Positions 1 to 9,763 are shown, counted from the stretch's first letter. The stretch: 64,000 nt of DNA from Candidatus Thermofonsia Clade 1 bacterium (GCA_002794705.1 PGTK01000001.1:310001-374000), one strand, 5' to 3'. Notes: generated by a model from the sequence alone, not told the origin. Program-made: numbers and translations.

Positions 1-1140
1 TTTGCGCAGCGCGTCGCGCAGGATTTCCTCTGGCGGCTGTCCGTTGACCAAGAGCAGCAAATCTTGCACTGCCACAATCTCTTGATCCTCAATCGCCTGA
101 AAAAGCACTGCGTCGTTGCGAATGGCGTTCACCTGAGCAGCGCTCACGCGAGTCTGCCCTTCAGGATCAACAAACGCCTCGATCAGGCGGGCGCCAATGG
201 CATTCTGAAGCGTATCGGCGCGAATGCCCAATTTCTTTGAGGCAGCAGAGAGCGAATACGAACGGGCTAAGACTTTCTCACGGCGCGTCTCACCGTCATG
301 ATTGGGTTGACGCAGCACGTCGCCGCACAGCGCAAGCGCCGCCTCCCAATCCTCATCCCTAGGCAAGACTGCAGCCTCCGCTGCCGCCAATGCCGCTTGC
401 GGATCAGCCTCTGCCGAGCGCAACCAGACCGTCTCGCCAAGCGGCGCTTTGACGGTAAACGGCACGAGATCGCCGCTTTCAACGGCGCGCTGTACGGTCT
501 TCATGCCGTAGCGCTCAACCAGATCAGGGCGCAAAATGGTCTGACCCGGCTGCGCAGCGACAAGTGCCAATAATTCCTGCCGAATTGCCTGCCAAAAATG
601 GCGATCGAAGATCGCACTCAGGCTTGGGCGCGTGAGGCGCAACGGATCAAAGGCGTAATCATCCATCTGCTTGAGCAAATTGGCAGAGAGCAGCAGACTC
701 AACGCCACTTCCTCGCTAGGCGTCTGGCTCAGCGCACTGATCGGCAAATAGCCAAGCGTGCCTTGAAAGCGCTCCAGCAATTGGCGGCATTCGGGCATCC
801 CCAGAATATCAAGGCGCGCCTCACGCTGAGCTAAGCGCTCCCGCAGTGGGCGGACAGCGGGCGTACCGTCAGGCTTAAGCGTGGGCAAGGCGCCATCATA
901 AAACTGGGCAAAATGACGCACCTGCTCAGCGCTCAAGCGCTCAGGATCGTACAAATAATCGCCCTTACGGGCAACGGCGCCCTCGCGCAGAGCGCCCTCA
1001 ATAGCAGCGGCGCGGTCGCCCTCACCTAAGCGCTCATCGTTCAAATAGCTGATATGGAAAAAGCCCTCAGGCGAGGTCTGAATGAGCGCGATCAAAGCAC
1101 GAGCGCTCAACGTGCGCACAGCAGGTGATGATTTAGGCAT
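1..1140 (-). CDS. hypothetical protein, 3' part outside window
   Basis: The ATG start is at 1140 and the frame stays open to the window edge (380 codons visible), so the C-terminus is missing. I do not recognise the family. The visible part is soluble, without signal peptide or membrane segments, and rich in short helical stretches. Around residues 310-360 a segment (SLSAASKKLGIRADTLQNAI) reads like a helix-turn-helix of the MerR/excisionase sort, so a DNA-binding role is possible but unproven. It lies 27 nt downstream of the CoiA-like gene on the same strand and is probably co-transcribed with it. Function is unknown; that it is a real gene is fairly certain from its length, codon use and operon position. 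Confidence 0.75.
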   Translation of the reverse strand, partial: MPKSSPAVRTLSARALIALIQTSPEGFFHISYLNDERLGEGDRAAAIEGALREGAVARKGDYLYDPERLSAEQVRHFAQFYDGALPTLKPDGTPAVRPLRERLAQREARLDILGMPECRQLLERFQGTLGYLPISALSQTPSEEVALSLLLSANLLKQMDDYAFDPLRLTRPSLSAIFDRHFWQAIRQELLALVAAQPGQTILRPDLVERYGMKTVQRAVESGDLVPFTVKAPLGETVWLRSAEADPQAALAAAEAAVLPRDEDWEAALALCGDVLRQPNHDGETRREKVLARSYSLSAASKKLGIRADTLQNAIGARLIEAFVDPEGQTRVSAAQVNAIRNDAVLFQAIEDQEIVAVQDLLLLVNGQPPEEILRDALRK

Positions 1141-1167
1141 GATAACTCACAGAGAACTGTACAACCG

Positions 1168-2145
1168 CTACTTTGAAACGAGTTCGCGTGCCATATCAAG
1201 GGCAGTGAAGCGTAACAGACGATACCGATCATCTACATGGAGGCTCGGCGCGCTACGCGGCGGATAGCGACGTAGCGCAATGGCTCGCGTCTCTCTAATT
1301 TTAACATAATACAGGTAAATTGTCCCACCATCAGGTTGATCCCAATTTTGTATGAAAATCTCAACGTCTTGTAAAAGACGGTTAAGCGTCCCGCCGACAA
1401 CGCGCTGCCAGAATGGCAATGCCGCCCAGACCTTATAACGCCCGATCCGCACCACGTCCACCAGACCCTCTACCGTCTCGACGGCGCCGAAAAAGTAGTG
1501 CGGCGGGCGATTAGCTAGATTGATCAGCAGGCGGCGCAGACGCTCAGGCTGGCGCACCACATCCGCCCGATCCCAGAGCGGACACGGCGCTGCAAACGGC
1601 TTGAGCGCAGCCAAAAATACCGCTACATCGTCTGAATCTGGTAAAAGCGCGGCTGAGATCACAAAAGCAAACTTGCCTTGCCCAATTGCCTCCTGCAAAC
1701 TCTGCAGCACTGAGACGCCCTTGCCCAAAATGTAGAAAGTGGCGCGCAGCGCGCCTTGCGCATCGGTCAGGCGCACATCAGGACTCTCAGGTGCGTTGAG
1801 CAGGTCTTCTAAAACGTGCGAGACGCCCTCCAGCAAGTCCTGCGTGTGAGTCTGGTCGCAGAGCGCGCACGCCCATGTGAAGGGCAAGACGCGCCGATCG
1901 TTCAGCGCCTCATCAAAATGCAGAGCTAGCCAACGGCGCAACGCTGCAATGCTGACCGACTCCGAATCGCACTGATTGGTCTCAAGATGGCTGAAATGGT
2001 GCTGAACTTGCGTCCCAAGCCTTGCAACCATCCCGTTGCGGCACAACGGGCAAATGTAGCGCTCACCACGCTGCGCCAATGTGATCGGCACAGGGCGATC
2101 CGCAGCGTTCAGCGCCCAACGATACTCAACAGGCGGCTTATCCAT
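1168..2145 (-). CDS. CoiA-like zinc-finger protein
   Basis: This is a 325-residue soluble protein. Near the N-terminus is a CPLC pair followed by a QHHFSHL segment and an acidic/serine stretch before a helix (ESVSIAALRRWL). That order of zinc knuckle, HFxH and helix is the arrangement of the N-terminal part of CoiA-type competence/nuclease proteins. A second pair (CALC, about residue 95) may complete a zinc site. The C-terminal half is not recognised. I use ATG at 2145; a TTG at 2154 would add three residues and begin directly after the stop of the upstream gene. It sits between two genes of unknown function, so context does not help. The CoiA link is inferred from the motif pattern only. Confidence 0.6.
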   Translation of the reverse strand: MDKPPVEYRWALNAADRPVPITLAQRGERYICPLCRNGMVARLGTQVQHHFSHLETNQCDSESVSIAALRRWLALHFDEALNDRRVLPFTWACALCDQTHTQDLLEGVSHVLEDLLNAPESPDVRLTDAQGALRATFYILGKGVSVLQSLQEAIGQGKFAFVISAALLPDSDDVAVFLAALKPFAAPCPLWDRADVVRQPERLRRLLINLANRPPHYFFGAVETVEGLVDVVRIGRYKVWAALPFWQRVVGGTLNRLLQDVEIFIQNWDQPDGGTIYLYYVKIRETRAIALRRYPPRSAPSLHVDDRYRLLRFTALDMARELVSK

Positions 2146-2154
2146 ACCACACAA

Positions 2155-2817
2155 CTACGGGCGCGCCGTCGGCGTTGGGCTGAGACCAAAGTCAGCAGGG
2201 CAACTGGTAAGCGTTGGGCGCTCTGGCACCTCAAAGCCCAGAAAACGGCTGATGAACTGCTCCTGCAAGCGCGCCCGCGCTATCATCCAGTGCTGTTCAA
2301 TCGCCTGACGCGCCGCCGCCTCCTTAAAAAAGCGGAGCGCCGCCTGCCTGATCTGCTCAGAATCAAAAGCAGCGCCTGCAAAAAGCGCCCTGCCAGTGGC
2401 TGTGCGCAAACTGTCCGTGTTGATTTCACAAGTCAGCACGCCCACCTGATTGGTCTGCAAATCAGCGCCAAGCGCCACACGAACCTCGCCCGTGGCAGAG
2501 GCGCTCTCGCCGTAAAGCAGACTCAAAATGCCCATATCGCGCTCCACGCGCACCGTTGCACTGACCACAGTCTCATAGACGATCAGCTTGAGGGCGGGAT
2601 TGCCCGTCACGCTGAAAACAAAAGTGTAGACGCTCAAGCCTGCGCCCTGCGCGCTCTTGATCAACTGATCGAAAAAGGCAGGCGCAAACAGGGCAGTCGC
2701 GCCGCACAAGCCGAAGATCAGCACAAGGATGATCAGCACAAGGCGAAATTGCCGCCATGCCCAGCCGAACGGCGCCAACAAACAGCCCAAAGGATTGAAG
2801 CCGCGCCTTTTTGCCAC
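2155..2817 (-). CDS. single-pass membrane protein, DUF4230-like
   Basis: I place the start at GTG 2817 because GGGAGG lies six bases upstream; the longer open frame to 2877 has no ribosome site. The 220-residue product has a basic N-terminus, one membrane helix (about residues 18-45) and an outside domain of about 170 residues. The pattern of a repeated 'establish Y/T...V...V' strand followed by a helical end with paired E/R residues is reminiscent of DUF4230 membrane proteins, but I hold this loosely. It ends in a short Pro/Thr tail. It is the first gene of a three-gene minus-strand run with the CoiA-like gene, whose start follows within about 10 nt. Confidence 0.6.
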   Translation of the reverse strand: MAKRRGFNPLGCLLAPFGWAWRQFRLVLIILVLIFGLCGATALFAPAFFDQLIKSAQGAGLSVYTFVFSVTGNPALKLIVYETVVSATVRVERDMGILSLLYGESASATGEVRVALGADLQTNQVGVLTCEINTDSLRTATGRALFAGAAFDSEQIRQAALRFFKEAAARQAIEQHWMIARARLQEQFISRFLGFEVPERPTLTSCPADFGLSPTPTARP

Positions 2818-2882
2818 GTGCGACCTCCCTTTAACAGACGCGACGATCTGGGCTGAGTTTACCACGTCTCGCCTCACAAGGA

Positions 2883-2916
2883 TAAATAAACAGAGATCGG
2901 CGTGTGCCGATCTCTG
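2883..2916 (-). terminator. intrinsic terminator after fadN-like gene
   Basis: A perfect 11-bp stem (CAGAGATCGGC) with a 4-nt loop spans 2891-2916. On the minus strand it is followed by TTTATTTAT. It lies 12 bases beyond the stop of the fadN-like gene. Confidence 0.75.
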
Positions 2917-2928
2917 CTTGGTGCGCGC

Positions 2929-5328
2929 TCAGTTGCGCAATGGCTTACCGGTTGTCAGCATGTGCTGGATGCGATCCAGCGTCTTCTGCTCACCCAGCAG
3001 GCTCAGGATCGCCTCGCGCTCCAGATCGAGGAAGAGTTGCTCATCAACCCATGTGGGCGCGCTCAGATCGCCGCCACACAAGATGTGCGCCAAATGCCGT
3101 GCCAACTTCGCGTCATGATCGCTGGCATACTTGCCCTGATGCATTTGATAGATCGCCATGTGCAGCGCCGCCTTCGCGTCGCGCCCGGCAGCGTAGAGCT
3201 TGTGCGGCGGAGTCGGCACGTAGCCGCCTGCCAACAGCTCTAGAACAGTCCGCTTTGCCTCTGCCAACAGGCGCGAACGATCCATCACAATGCGATCTAC
3301 GCTGCGCAAAAAGCCCATCTCACGTGCCTCCATAGCGCTGTTGCTGGTCTTGGCTAGGGCGAGTTGCTCAAAGGCTTTCTGCAGCGGCGGCAAGGGATCG
3401 GCGTTTTGAACCTGCATGGCGGGCGTGATGATGCGCTTGACCATCTCTTTCGTACCGCACCAGGCCGGTATCAAACCGACTCCGACCTCCACCAAGCCGA
3501 TGTACAGCTCAGCGTGCGCCACCACGCGCGCCCCTGTCATAGTGATCTCAGCGCCGCCGCCCACTGTGACGCCAAACGGCGCTGTGACAATCGGCTTGTG
3601 GAAATAGCGCATGGTCTGCATCAGCTGCTGACCGCCTGTGATCATCTGTTCAATCTCGGCGAACTGCTTGTTTTGCGCCGCCATTGCCATGATGAACAGA
3701 TTGGCGCCGGCGGAGAAATACTCGCCTTGGTTGCCGATCACCATGCCGTCAAATTCGCCGCGATCCATGCGCTCTAGCGCACGCTGAATCAGCGCGAAGA
3801 TGTCATTATCCAGCGCGTTCGCTTTCGTGCGGAACTCAACTAGGCACACGCCGTCGCCCATGTCGTAGAGCGCAGCGCTGCTGTTTTCCTCCACCACCTT
3901 GCCGGCTGAGCGCAGCTGGTGCAACATCACAATATTCTTATCAGGCAACACAGCGTCGTATGCCCTGCGCTGCGGATCGTACACGCCCGTGACTGCGCCG
4001 CTTGAGTCGCGCTGATAGAAGGTCTCGCAGCCTGCAGCAAGCATGTCATCTACCCAGACAGGCACGCTGTAGCCATCTGCTTTCATGCGCGCAGCGCTCT
4101 CGCGCACGCCGATAGCATCCCAAATTTCGAACGGACCCAACTCGTGATTGAAGCCCCATTTATTGGCGTTATCAATGCTGGGGATATCATCGGCGATCTC
4201 GCCGAGCATAGCAGCGGCGTAGCTCAGATAGAAAGCATGCAAATGCCACAGATACGTGCCTGCGCGATCCGTCTCAGCGATCAGCGCCTTGATGCGTGCG
4301 CCCGTGTCAGGCGTCTTGCGATGCTTATCCACGCTCTCAAAACGGACTTTCTGTGGCGGCTCATACTCAAGCGTACGCAAGTTCAGCGCCCAGAATTCGC
4401 GCTGACCGTTCTGCTCCACCTTTTTGTAGAAGCCCTGTCCCGCTTTGTCGCCCAAAAAGTTGTTCTGCATCAGAAACTCGGTCACCCGCGTGATGCCCTC
4501 ATGCCGCAACACCTCGCGTTGCGGATCGTTCGGGATCGCAGGATAGAGGTTCTGTGCCACGTATGCCAATACATCCACGCCCACAACATCAGCAAGGCGG
4601 AACGTACCAGACTTGGGACGCCCGATCAGCGGACCGGTCAGCAGGTCAATTTCCTCAACTGTGTAGCCGTGATCGTAGGCGTAGTTCATGCCGAAGCCGC
4701 CGGCAATGCTGATAAAGCGATTGGCGATGAAATTGGGCGTATCCTTGCAGATGACCACGCCCTTGCCCAAGATATCTGTGGCAAAGCGCGCCATGAACTG
4801 TACCAAAGCAGGGTCAGTGTGAGCGCCAGGGATGATCTCCAGCAACTTCAGGTGGCGCGGCGGATTGAAAAAGTGTGTGCCGAGAAAACGGCGCTTGAAC
4901 GCCTCGCTGCGCGCCTCAGCAATGGCATTGATGGAGAGTCCTGAGGTATTCGTTGAAATAATTGCGCTTGGCTTGCAAACCGCCTCCAGCTTTTCCATCA
5001 GCGCCTGCTTGATGGGCAGTTTCTCCACTACGACCTCAATGACCCAGTCACAGTCGGCAAGGCGCGAGAGATCGTCATCGAGGTTGCCGATGCTGATCCG
5101 CTCAAGGTCATTGGGATGAAAAATGGCAGGAATGCGGCTTTTCTTCAGCCTCTCGATGTTCTCGATAGCGATAGCGTTACGCTTGGCGGGCGGATCGCCT
5201 GCTTGTGTATCCTTAGCAGCGATGTCCAGCAGCACAACAGGGATGCCGACGCCTGCCAGCAGCGTGGCAATGCCGCCGCCCATTGTGCCAGAGCCGATCA
5301 CGCCGACTTTACGAATTGTATAGCTCAT
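2929..5328 (-). CDS. fadN: 3-hydroxyacyl-CoA dehydrogenase / enoyl-CoA hydratase fusion
   Basis: This 799-residue bifunctional fatty-acid beta-oxidation enzyme has the dehydrogenase first and the hydratase second, the FadN (YusL) order rather than the FadB order. The N-terminal NAD-binding motif is GSGTMGGG (about residues 12-19), followed by the HFFNPP segment of the dehydrogenase core. From about residue 480 comes a crotonase fold whose oxyanion loop is visible as YFSAGANL. Start ATG 5328 is preceded by GGAG at a suitable distance. The length matches FadN (about 790). No thiolase or acyl-CoA dehydrogenase is adjacent, so the other beta-oxidation steps must be encoded elsewhere. The gene ends at a clear hairpin terminator. 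Confidence 0.9.
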   Translation of the reverse strand: MSYTIRKVGVIGSGTMGGGIATLLAGVGIPVVLLDIAAKDTQAGDPPAKRNAIAIENIERLKKSRIPAIFHPNDLERISIGNLDDDLSRLADCDWVIEVVVEKLPIKQALMEKLEAVCKPSAIISTNTSGLSINAIAEARSEAFKRRFLGTHFFNPPRHLKLLEIIPGAHTDPALVQFMARFATDILGKGVVICKDTPNFIANRFISIAGGFGMNYAYDHGYTVEEIDLLTGPLIGRPKSGTFRLADVVGVDVLAYVAQNLYPAIPNDPQREVLRHEGITRVTEFLMQNNFLGDKAGQGFYKKVEQNGQREFWALNLRTLEYEPPQKVRFESVDKHRKTPDTGARIKALIAETDRAGTYLWHLHAFYLSYAAAMLGEIADDIPSIDNANKWGFNHELGPFEIWDAIGVRESAARMKADGYSVPVWVDDMLAAGCETFYQRDSSGAVTGVYDPQRRAYDAVLPDKNIVMLHQLRSAGKVVEENSSAALYDMGDGVCLVEFRTKANALDNDIFALIQRALERMDRGEFDGMVIGNQGEYFSAGANLFIMAMAAQNKQFAEIEQMITGGQQLMQTMRYFHKPIVTAPFGVTVGGGAEITMTGARVVAHAELYIGLVEVGVGLIPAWCGTKEMVKRIITPAMQVQNADPLPPLQKAFEQLALAKTSNSAMEAREMGFLRSVDRIVMDRSRLLAEAKRTVLELLAGGYVPTPPHKLYAAGRDAKAALHMAIYQMHQGKYASDHDAKLARHLAHILCGGDLSAPTWVDEQLFLDLEREAILSLLGEQKTLDRIQHMLTTGKPLRN

Positions 5329-5489
5329 CAAAAAGTCTCCAATCTGGAAATTTAATTCAACGTCCGTTCAATTTTACTCACTTTGGGCAAGGTTATCAAA
5401 GCCTGAGCGACTTCGAAATGTTGCGCAGTGGCTTAACAGAAATGTGCTACGCTGAGCCTGTCCGAAGTGGATAAGAGGAGTAGGACACG

Positions 5490-6094
5490 ATGTTCAAACA
5501 GCGGCAGCTGGTCTTTCTGGTGTTGGTGCTGTGTCTGAGCGCAGCAAGCCTGAGCGCAAAGGCGCAGGAGCGCCGCAAGCGGGTATAGTGATCTACCAAG
5601 ATGTATCTCAGGGCGCAATTGTCTATCGAACGGAAGCAGGTGAACAGCGTCGGGCTGTGCCAAGCGGCTTTTCCCCCGGCTCTATCGGCAGCTTTTCTAG
5701 CGACAATCGCAGCATCGGACCGTCTCGCTTCTACACTGTGAAAGTTTCACCGAGCGGGCGCTATGTCGCCCTCATGCTCTTCAGCAAAGATGAGGCGGAG
5801 CTGAAAGTCTATGAGCTAAAAAGCGGACGCCTCGTAGTGGATAGTCCTGTCAAAACTATCTGGCTTGCCTTCAACACCGATGGGACGCGCCTTGCCATTA
5901 GCACAACAGAGAATGCCATCTCTCAGGAGCAAGTAGCGCAAGGCAAGCTCTTGGTCTATGACCTGACAGCGCCACAGACGGTCCGTGAGCCGCTCTTGAC
6001 GCTACGCAAAGCGGCGTACCGAGCGATCCTGAGCTAGTAACCACTCTCAAAGCGCCGAGCAGTATGCTGCTGTGGATGGGCGATAGCGAGTAGG
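5490..6094 (+). pseudogene. decayed secreted propeller-type protein
   Basis: An ATG at 5490 opens a clean signal peptide (FKQRQLVFLVLVLCLSAA, then an AKA cleavage site), but that frame stops at 5588. The continuation (GIVIYQDVSQGAIVY onward) is in another frame from about 5560 and shows propeller blades such as VKVSPSGRYVAL and FNTDGTRLAI. That frame stops at 6037, and a third frame continues plausibly (PSDPELVTTLKAPSS) to a stop at 6094. So one gene seems broken by two small indels, at about 5560-5585 and 6010-6025. Intact relatives in the window are at 9764 and 46135. The remnant would be far shorter than those, so it is also truncated. A short functional product cannot be excluded. Confidence 0.6.
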
Positions 6095-6185
6095 CGCGTT
6101 GCAGGCTTGCGCCCTCTGCCGTACAATCAGCGCGCTGGAGCGTGGCAGAGCGGCGCAAGCTATCTTGTTACAGAGAGTGGCGTGT

Positions 6186-8030
6186 ATGAGCTATTTCATC
6201 GGCATTGATGGCGGCGGCACAAGCACCAAGTTCGCCCTTGTGGACGCCGATTTGAACTTGATCGGACGCGCTGAGCGCGGCGGCGCTAATCCGAACGTAG
6301 TGGGTCTGGAGGCGGCGCGAATGGCGCTTGCGGAGGGAGTCCGTGCAATGCTGGAGGCGGCGGATGTGCCGCTCAGCGCCGTGCGCGGCATTGGCGCGGG
6401 TCTGGCAGGCTTGGATCGTCCTGCTGACCATGCGCGCTTCAGCGCGCTCTTTGCCGAACTGTTCCCAAATGTGCCTGCTGTGCTCGATAACGACGCTGTA
6501 CCTGTCTTATACACAGCAAGCGGACGCGCCTTTGGAATTGTCACAATCAGCGGCACGGGCATGATCGCGCTAGGCGTGAATGAGCACGGTCAGCGGGCGC
6601 GCAGCGGCGGCTGGGGACACTACGCCGATCATGGGAGTGGTTATGTGGTAGCCCGTGAGGCGCTCCATGCGCTCTTCAGCGCCTATGATCAGGGCGAGGA
6701 GTCGGCGCTTGGCACAGCAATTCTTGCTCGGCTCGGTCTATCGGCTGTGCCAGAGCTCGTGGAGTGGCTCTACGCGCCTGAGCGCCGCGTCAATGACGTG
6801 GCGGCACTTGCCACAGAAGTGGTACGCCTAGCGGAGACGGGCGATCTGAGCGCTGTGCGCATCCTCTGTCAGGCTGCTCAAGCGCTTGCCAATGCTGCAG
6901 CAACCGTCGCAACGCGGCTGAACTTTGGCGATCAGGCATTCCCTGTGGTCTTGAGCGGCAGTCTGTTTGCGCACTCCAAAGTCCTGCGCGATTTCTTCGC
7001 ACATGCCCTGCAGAGCCAGCATCCGCGCGCCTACCTGACTCAAGCGGCGCATAGCGCTGAGATCGGCGCGGCAATGATGGTCATGGCGGCGCAAGGTATC
7101 GCATTGCCTACCTCACAGCCACCTCAGCCCGCTCAGACGCGCATTCCCCCTCGCCGCGCCACTGAGCGCCGTCATCCGCTCACTTACGGCGCGCATCGCC
7201 GCCCTACTTTAGACTTCCTAACTGCCATGAACATCGAGGACTCGCGCATAGCGCACTTGATGCAGCCCATCTTGCCTGCCCTTGCCGCGCTGGTTGATGA
7301 AATCGGGGTGCGTTTCCGCGAGGGCGGACGTTTGATCTACGTGGGCGCCGGTACCTCAGGACGACTAGCTGTGCTGGACGCGGCGGAATGCGTTCCCACG
7401 TTTGGCACGCAGCCTGAGCAGGTGGTCGCTGTGTTAGCAGGTGGAATGCCCGCGCTCACTTTGGCGGTTGAAGGCGCTGAGGATGATCGGGCGGCGGGCG
7501 GTGCAGCAATCACAGCGCTTGACGTGGGCGCGCTCGATAGCGTAATTGGCGTCGCAGCCAGCGGCAGCACGCCCTTTGTGATCGGCGCGCTAGAGGCGGC
7601 AAAGGCGCTCGGCGCACTGACGGGCTGTGTTGTGAATGTGGTCGAGTCGCCCATAGCGGCACTTGTGGCACACTCGATCTGCATTGCCACAGGCGCCGAA
7701 GTTTTGATGGGATCAACGCGCCTGAAGGCAGGCACAGCGCAAAAACTCGCCTTGAACATGCTCTCAACAGGCGCCATGTTGCGCGCAGGGCGCATCTATG
7801 AGAATTTGATGACAGATATGCGCGCTGCGAACGTTAAATTGCGCGAGCGTGCTGCTGTGATCGTGGCGGAGGCAGCTCAGCTTGATTTGGCGCAAGCGCG
7901 GGATATCTTAGACGCTTGTGACGGCGAGATGAAGACGGCAATTGTGGCGGCGCGGCTGGGCGTGTTACCTGAGGAGGCGCGGGCGCGTCTGGTTGCTGTA
8001 AAAGGCGATCTGGGCGTGCTGCTGGGCTAG
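6186..8030 (+). CDS. murQ: N-acetylmuramate/GlcNAc kinase-MurQ etherase fusion
   Basis: This 614-residue protein joins two steps of cell-wall amino sugar recovery. Residues 1-310 are a BadF/BadG-type (ASKHA) sugar kinase: DGGGTSTK phosphate loop at 8-15, ISGTGMIALG, and GGWGHYADHGSG. Residues from about 325 to the end are a full MurQ N-acetylmuramate-6-phosphate etherase, with GAGTSGR near 385, catalytic Glu in DAAECVPTFG and VEGAED, and GSTRLKAGT. The kinase would make MurNAc-6-phosphate and the etherase would split off lactate to leave GlcNAc-6-phosphate. A Pro-rich linker (310-325) joins them. Start ATG 6186 has GAGAG upstream. Next downstream is murJ, so the pair concerns peptidoglycan. 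The kinase substrate (MurNAc or GlcNAc) is inferred from the fusion. Confidence 0.9.
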   Translation: MSYFIGIDGGGTSTKFALVDADLNLIGRAERGGANPNVVGLEAARMALAEGVRAMLEAADVPLSAVRGIGAGLAGLDRPADHARFSALFAELFPNVPAVLDNDAVPVLYTASGRAFGIVTISGTGMIALGVNEHGQRARSGGWGHYADHGSGYVVAREALHALFSAYDQGEESALGTAILARLGLSAVPELVEWLYAPERRVNDVAALATEVVRLAETGDLSAVRILCQAAQALANAAATVATRLNFGDQAFPVVLSGSLFAHSKVLRDFFAHALQSQHPRAYLTQAAHSAEIGAAMMVMAAQGIALPTSQPPQPAQTRIPPRRATERRHPLTYGAHRRPTLDFLTAMNIEDSRIAHLMQPILPALAALVDEIGVRFREGGRLIYVGAGTSGRLAVLDAAECVPTFGTQPEQVVAVLAGGMPALTLAVEGAEDDRAAGGAAITALDVGALDSVIGVAASGSTPFVIGALEAAKALGALTGCVVNVVESPIAALVAHSICIATGAEVLMGSTRLKAGTAQKLALNMLSTGAMLRAGRIYENLMTDMRAANVKLRERAAVIVAEAAQLDLAQARDILDACDGEMKTAIVAARLGVLPEEARARLVAVKGDLGVLLG

Positions 8031-8083
8031 ACGGCTTTTTTGCGGTATGGTTAGCGCCGATTGATACGTTTGGAGAGATGGGC

Positions 8084-9748
8084 ATGAGTACACAAGGCGT
8101 CCGCCCGCCTTCAGCGGGCAAGATTGCGCGCTCTGCGGTCATTGTGATCGGCATTATGGGCTTCGGCAAGCTGTTCAGCCTATCCGAGAAATGGATCGGC
8201 TTGGATCGCTTCGGCGTCGGCGTGGACTGGGATACCTTCGCAGCGGCGAATCAGCTGCCGGAGCAGCTCTACAATCTGATCGGCGGCGGTGCGCTCGCCT
8301 TCGCTTTCATCCCGATCTTCAGCGGCATTTTGGCGCGTGGCGACCGCGATCAGGCGTGGAAACTCGCCTCCAATGTGCTGAACACGATCTTTTTGGCGGC
8401 GTTTCTGCTCAGCACGATCACGTTTTTGTTCGCGCCGCAGATCATCAGCACGCTGATCGCGCCCGGCTTCGCCAAACCATTCTTGCCTGTGCGAGTCCTG
8501 CAGCAGCCCTTCAGTGGCGACCTGTTCCTCTACCTCGCACGCCCCGATCTGGTCATGCAGACCGCCTATCTGATGCGCATTCTGCTGCTGAGCCTGATGA
8601 TCTTCTCGGTCAGTGGCTTGTGCAGCGGCATTTTGCACACGCATCAGCATTTTGTGGCGCCGGCGCTCGCGCCGATCATGTACGACGTGGGCAATCTGCT
8701 GGGCGTGGCATTTTTGGCGCGCTTTTTCGGCATTTATGGCGCGGCAATCGGCGCTGTGATCGGCGCGGCGCTGCACTTGAGCATTCAGCTGGTCGCGCTC
8801 GTCCGTGTGCGCGCCCGTTGGCTGCCCTATTTGAATTGGCGCAATCCTGAGCTGCGCCAAGTTATCCGTCTGATGATTCCGCGTGCGATCAGTCTCGGTT
8901 TGGCGAACCTCGACCTGCTGATCGCCTATAACATCGCCTCGACGCTTGGCAGCGGCTCGGTTGCCGCCTTCAATCGTGGCTGGACGCTGATGCAGTTGCC
9001 CCAGACCCTGATCGGCACGGCAATGGGCATTGTCATCTTCCCGACTCTGGCTGTGCTGAGCGCCAATGGCGATCTGAGCGGCAAGCGCTCTGCGATGTCG
9101 GGCGCTTTGCGCTTTGTGCTGATCGCTTCAATCCCGGCAGCGCTGATGATGGTAGTGGCAGGGCGTCCGCTCGTGGCAATTTTGGAGGGCGGCGCCTTCG
9201 ATCCTGCCAGTGCGGATCGCGTCTTTGCCGTGCTGCAGATGTTCGCGCTGGGCATTCTGACCTGGAATCTGCTGGAGATCGTAGCGCGCAGCTTCTACGC
9301 TGATAAAGACATGATCACGCCATTAATCTCAGCCGTGATCGAGACCGTCGTATTCATCAGCCTCGCGCTCATGCTGACTCAAACATTGCAGACGGCGGGT
9401 CTGGCTTTGGCGAACAGCATTGCAGTAGGTGTGCAAGTGACCTTCCTTGCGGTTATTTTGCGGCGGCGCTGGCAGGGCTTGGATGCGGGCGCGCTGTTCA
9501 GGAGCGTTTTCAAGGCGTGCATCGGCGCGGCGGCAATGGTGGTGGCGATGTTGGCTATCGCGCCTTTCGTAGAAAATCTCGTCTTGCCGCTGGATCGGCG
9601 CTTGCTCCTTTTGGTGCAGGCAGGTCTCCAGATTGGCGTGGGCGGCGTGGTGTATCTTGGCGTGATGGTGCTGCTGCGCACGGAGGAAGTCTTACAGTTG
9701 CCGCGCCTGATCCTAGCACGGCGGCAAATGCAAACCGTAGGGGATTAG
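8084..9748 (+). CDS. murJ: lipid II flippase MurJ
   Basis: This 554-residue polytopic protein of the MOP exporter superfamily (MviN/MurJ) moves lipid-linked peptidoglycan precursor across the cytoplasmic membrane. The N-terminus shows the family pattern: a first helix with GFGKLF, then DTFAAANQLPEQLYNLIGGGALAFAFIP cut by conserved glycines and prolines. Some 13-14 hydrophobic segments follow. The length agrees with MurJ (500-550). I choose ATG 8084 because GGAG then lies eight bases upstream; ATG 8078 would almost touch it. It follows the kinase-MurQ fusion by 53 nt, so recycling and precursor export are probably expressed together. Confidence 0.9.
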   Translation: MSTQGVRPPSAGKIARSAVIVIGIMGFGKLFSLSEKWIGLDRFGVGVDWDTFAAANQLPEQLYNLIGGGALAFAFIPIFSGILARGDRDQAWKLASNVLNTIFLAAFLLSTITFLFAPQIISTLIAPGFAKPFLPVRVLQQPFSGDLFLYLARPDLVMQTAYLMRILLLSLMIFSVSGLCSGILHTHQHFVAPALAPIMYDVGNLLGVAFLARFFGIYGAAIGAVIGAALHLSIQLVALVRVRARWLPYLNWRNPELRQVIRLMIPRAISLGLANLDLLIAYNIASTLGSGSVAAFNRGWTLMQLPQTLIGTAMGIVIFPTLAVLSANGDLSGKRSAMSGALRFVLIASIPAALMMVVAGRPLVAILEGGAFDPASADRVFAVLQMFALGILTWNLLEIVARSFYADKDMITPLISAVIETVVFISLALMLTQTLQTAGLALANSIAVGVQVTFLAVILRRRWQGLDAGALFRSVFKACIGAAAMVVAMLAIAPFVENLVLPLDRRLLLLVQAGLQIGVGGVVYLGVMVLLRTEEVLQLPRLILARRQMQTVGD

Positions 9749-9763
9749 TGATGTGAGTGTAAT

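Noticed and set aside
1987..2856. A 289-codon plus-strand frame as a gene
   Set aside because: It lies antisense to two minus-strand genes with ribosome sites and recognisable domains; its translation is Arg/Gln/His-rich, as is usual for shadow frames here.
4144..4944. A 266-codon plus-strand frame inside the fadN-like gene
   Set aside because: It is fully antisense to conserved dehydrogenase sequence and has no recognisable domain.
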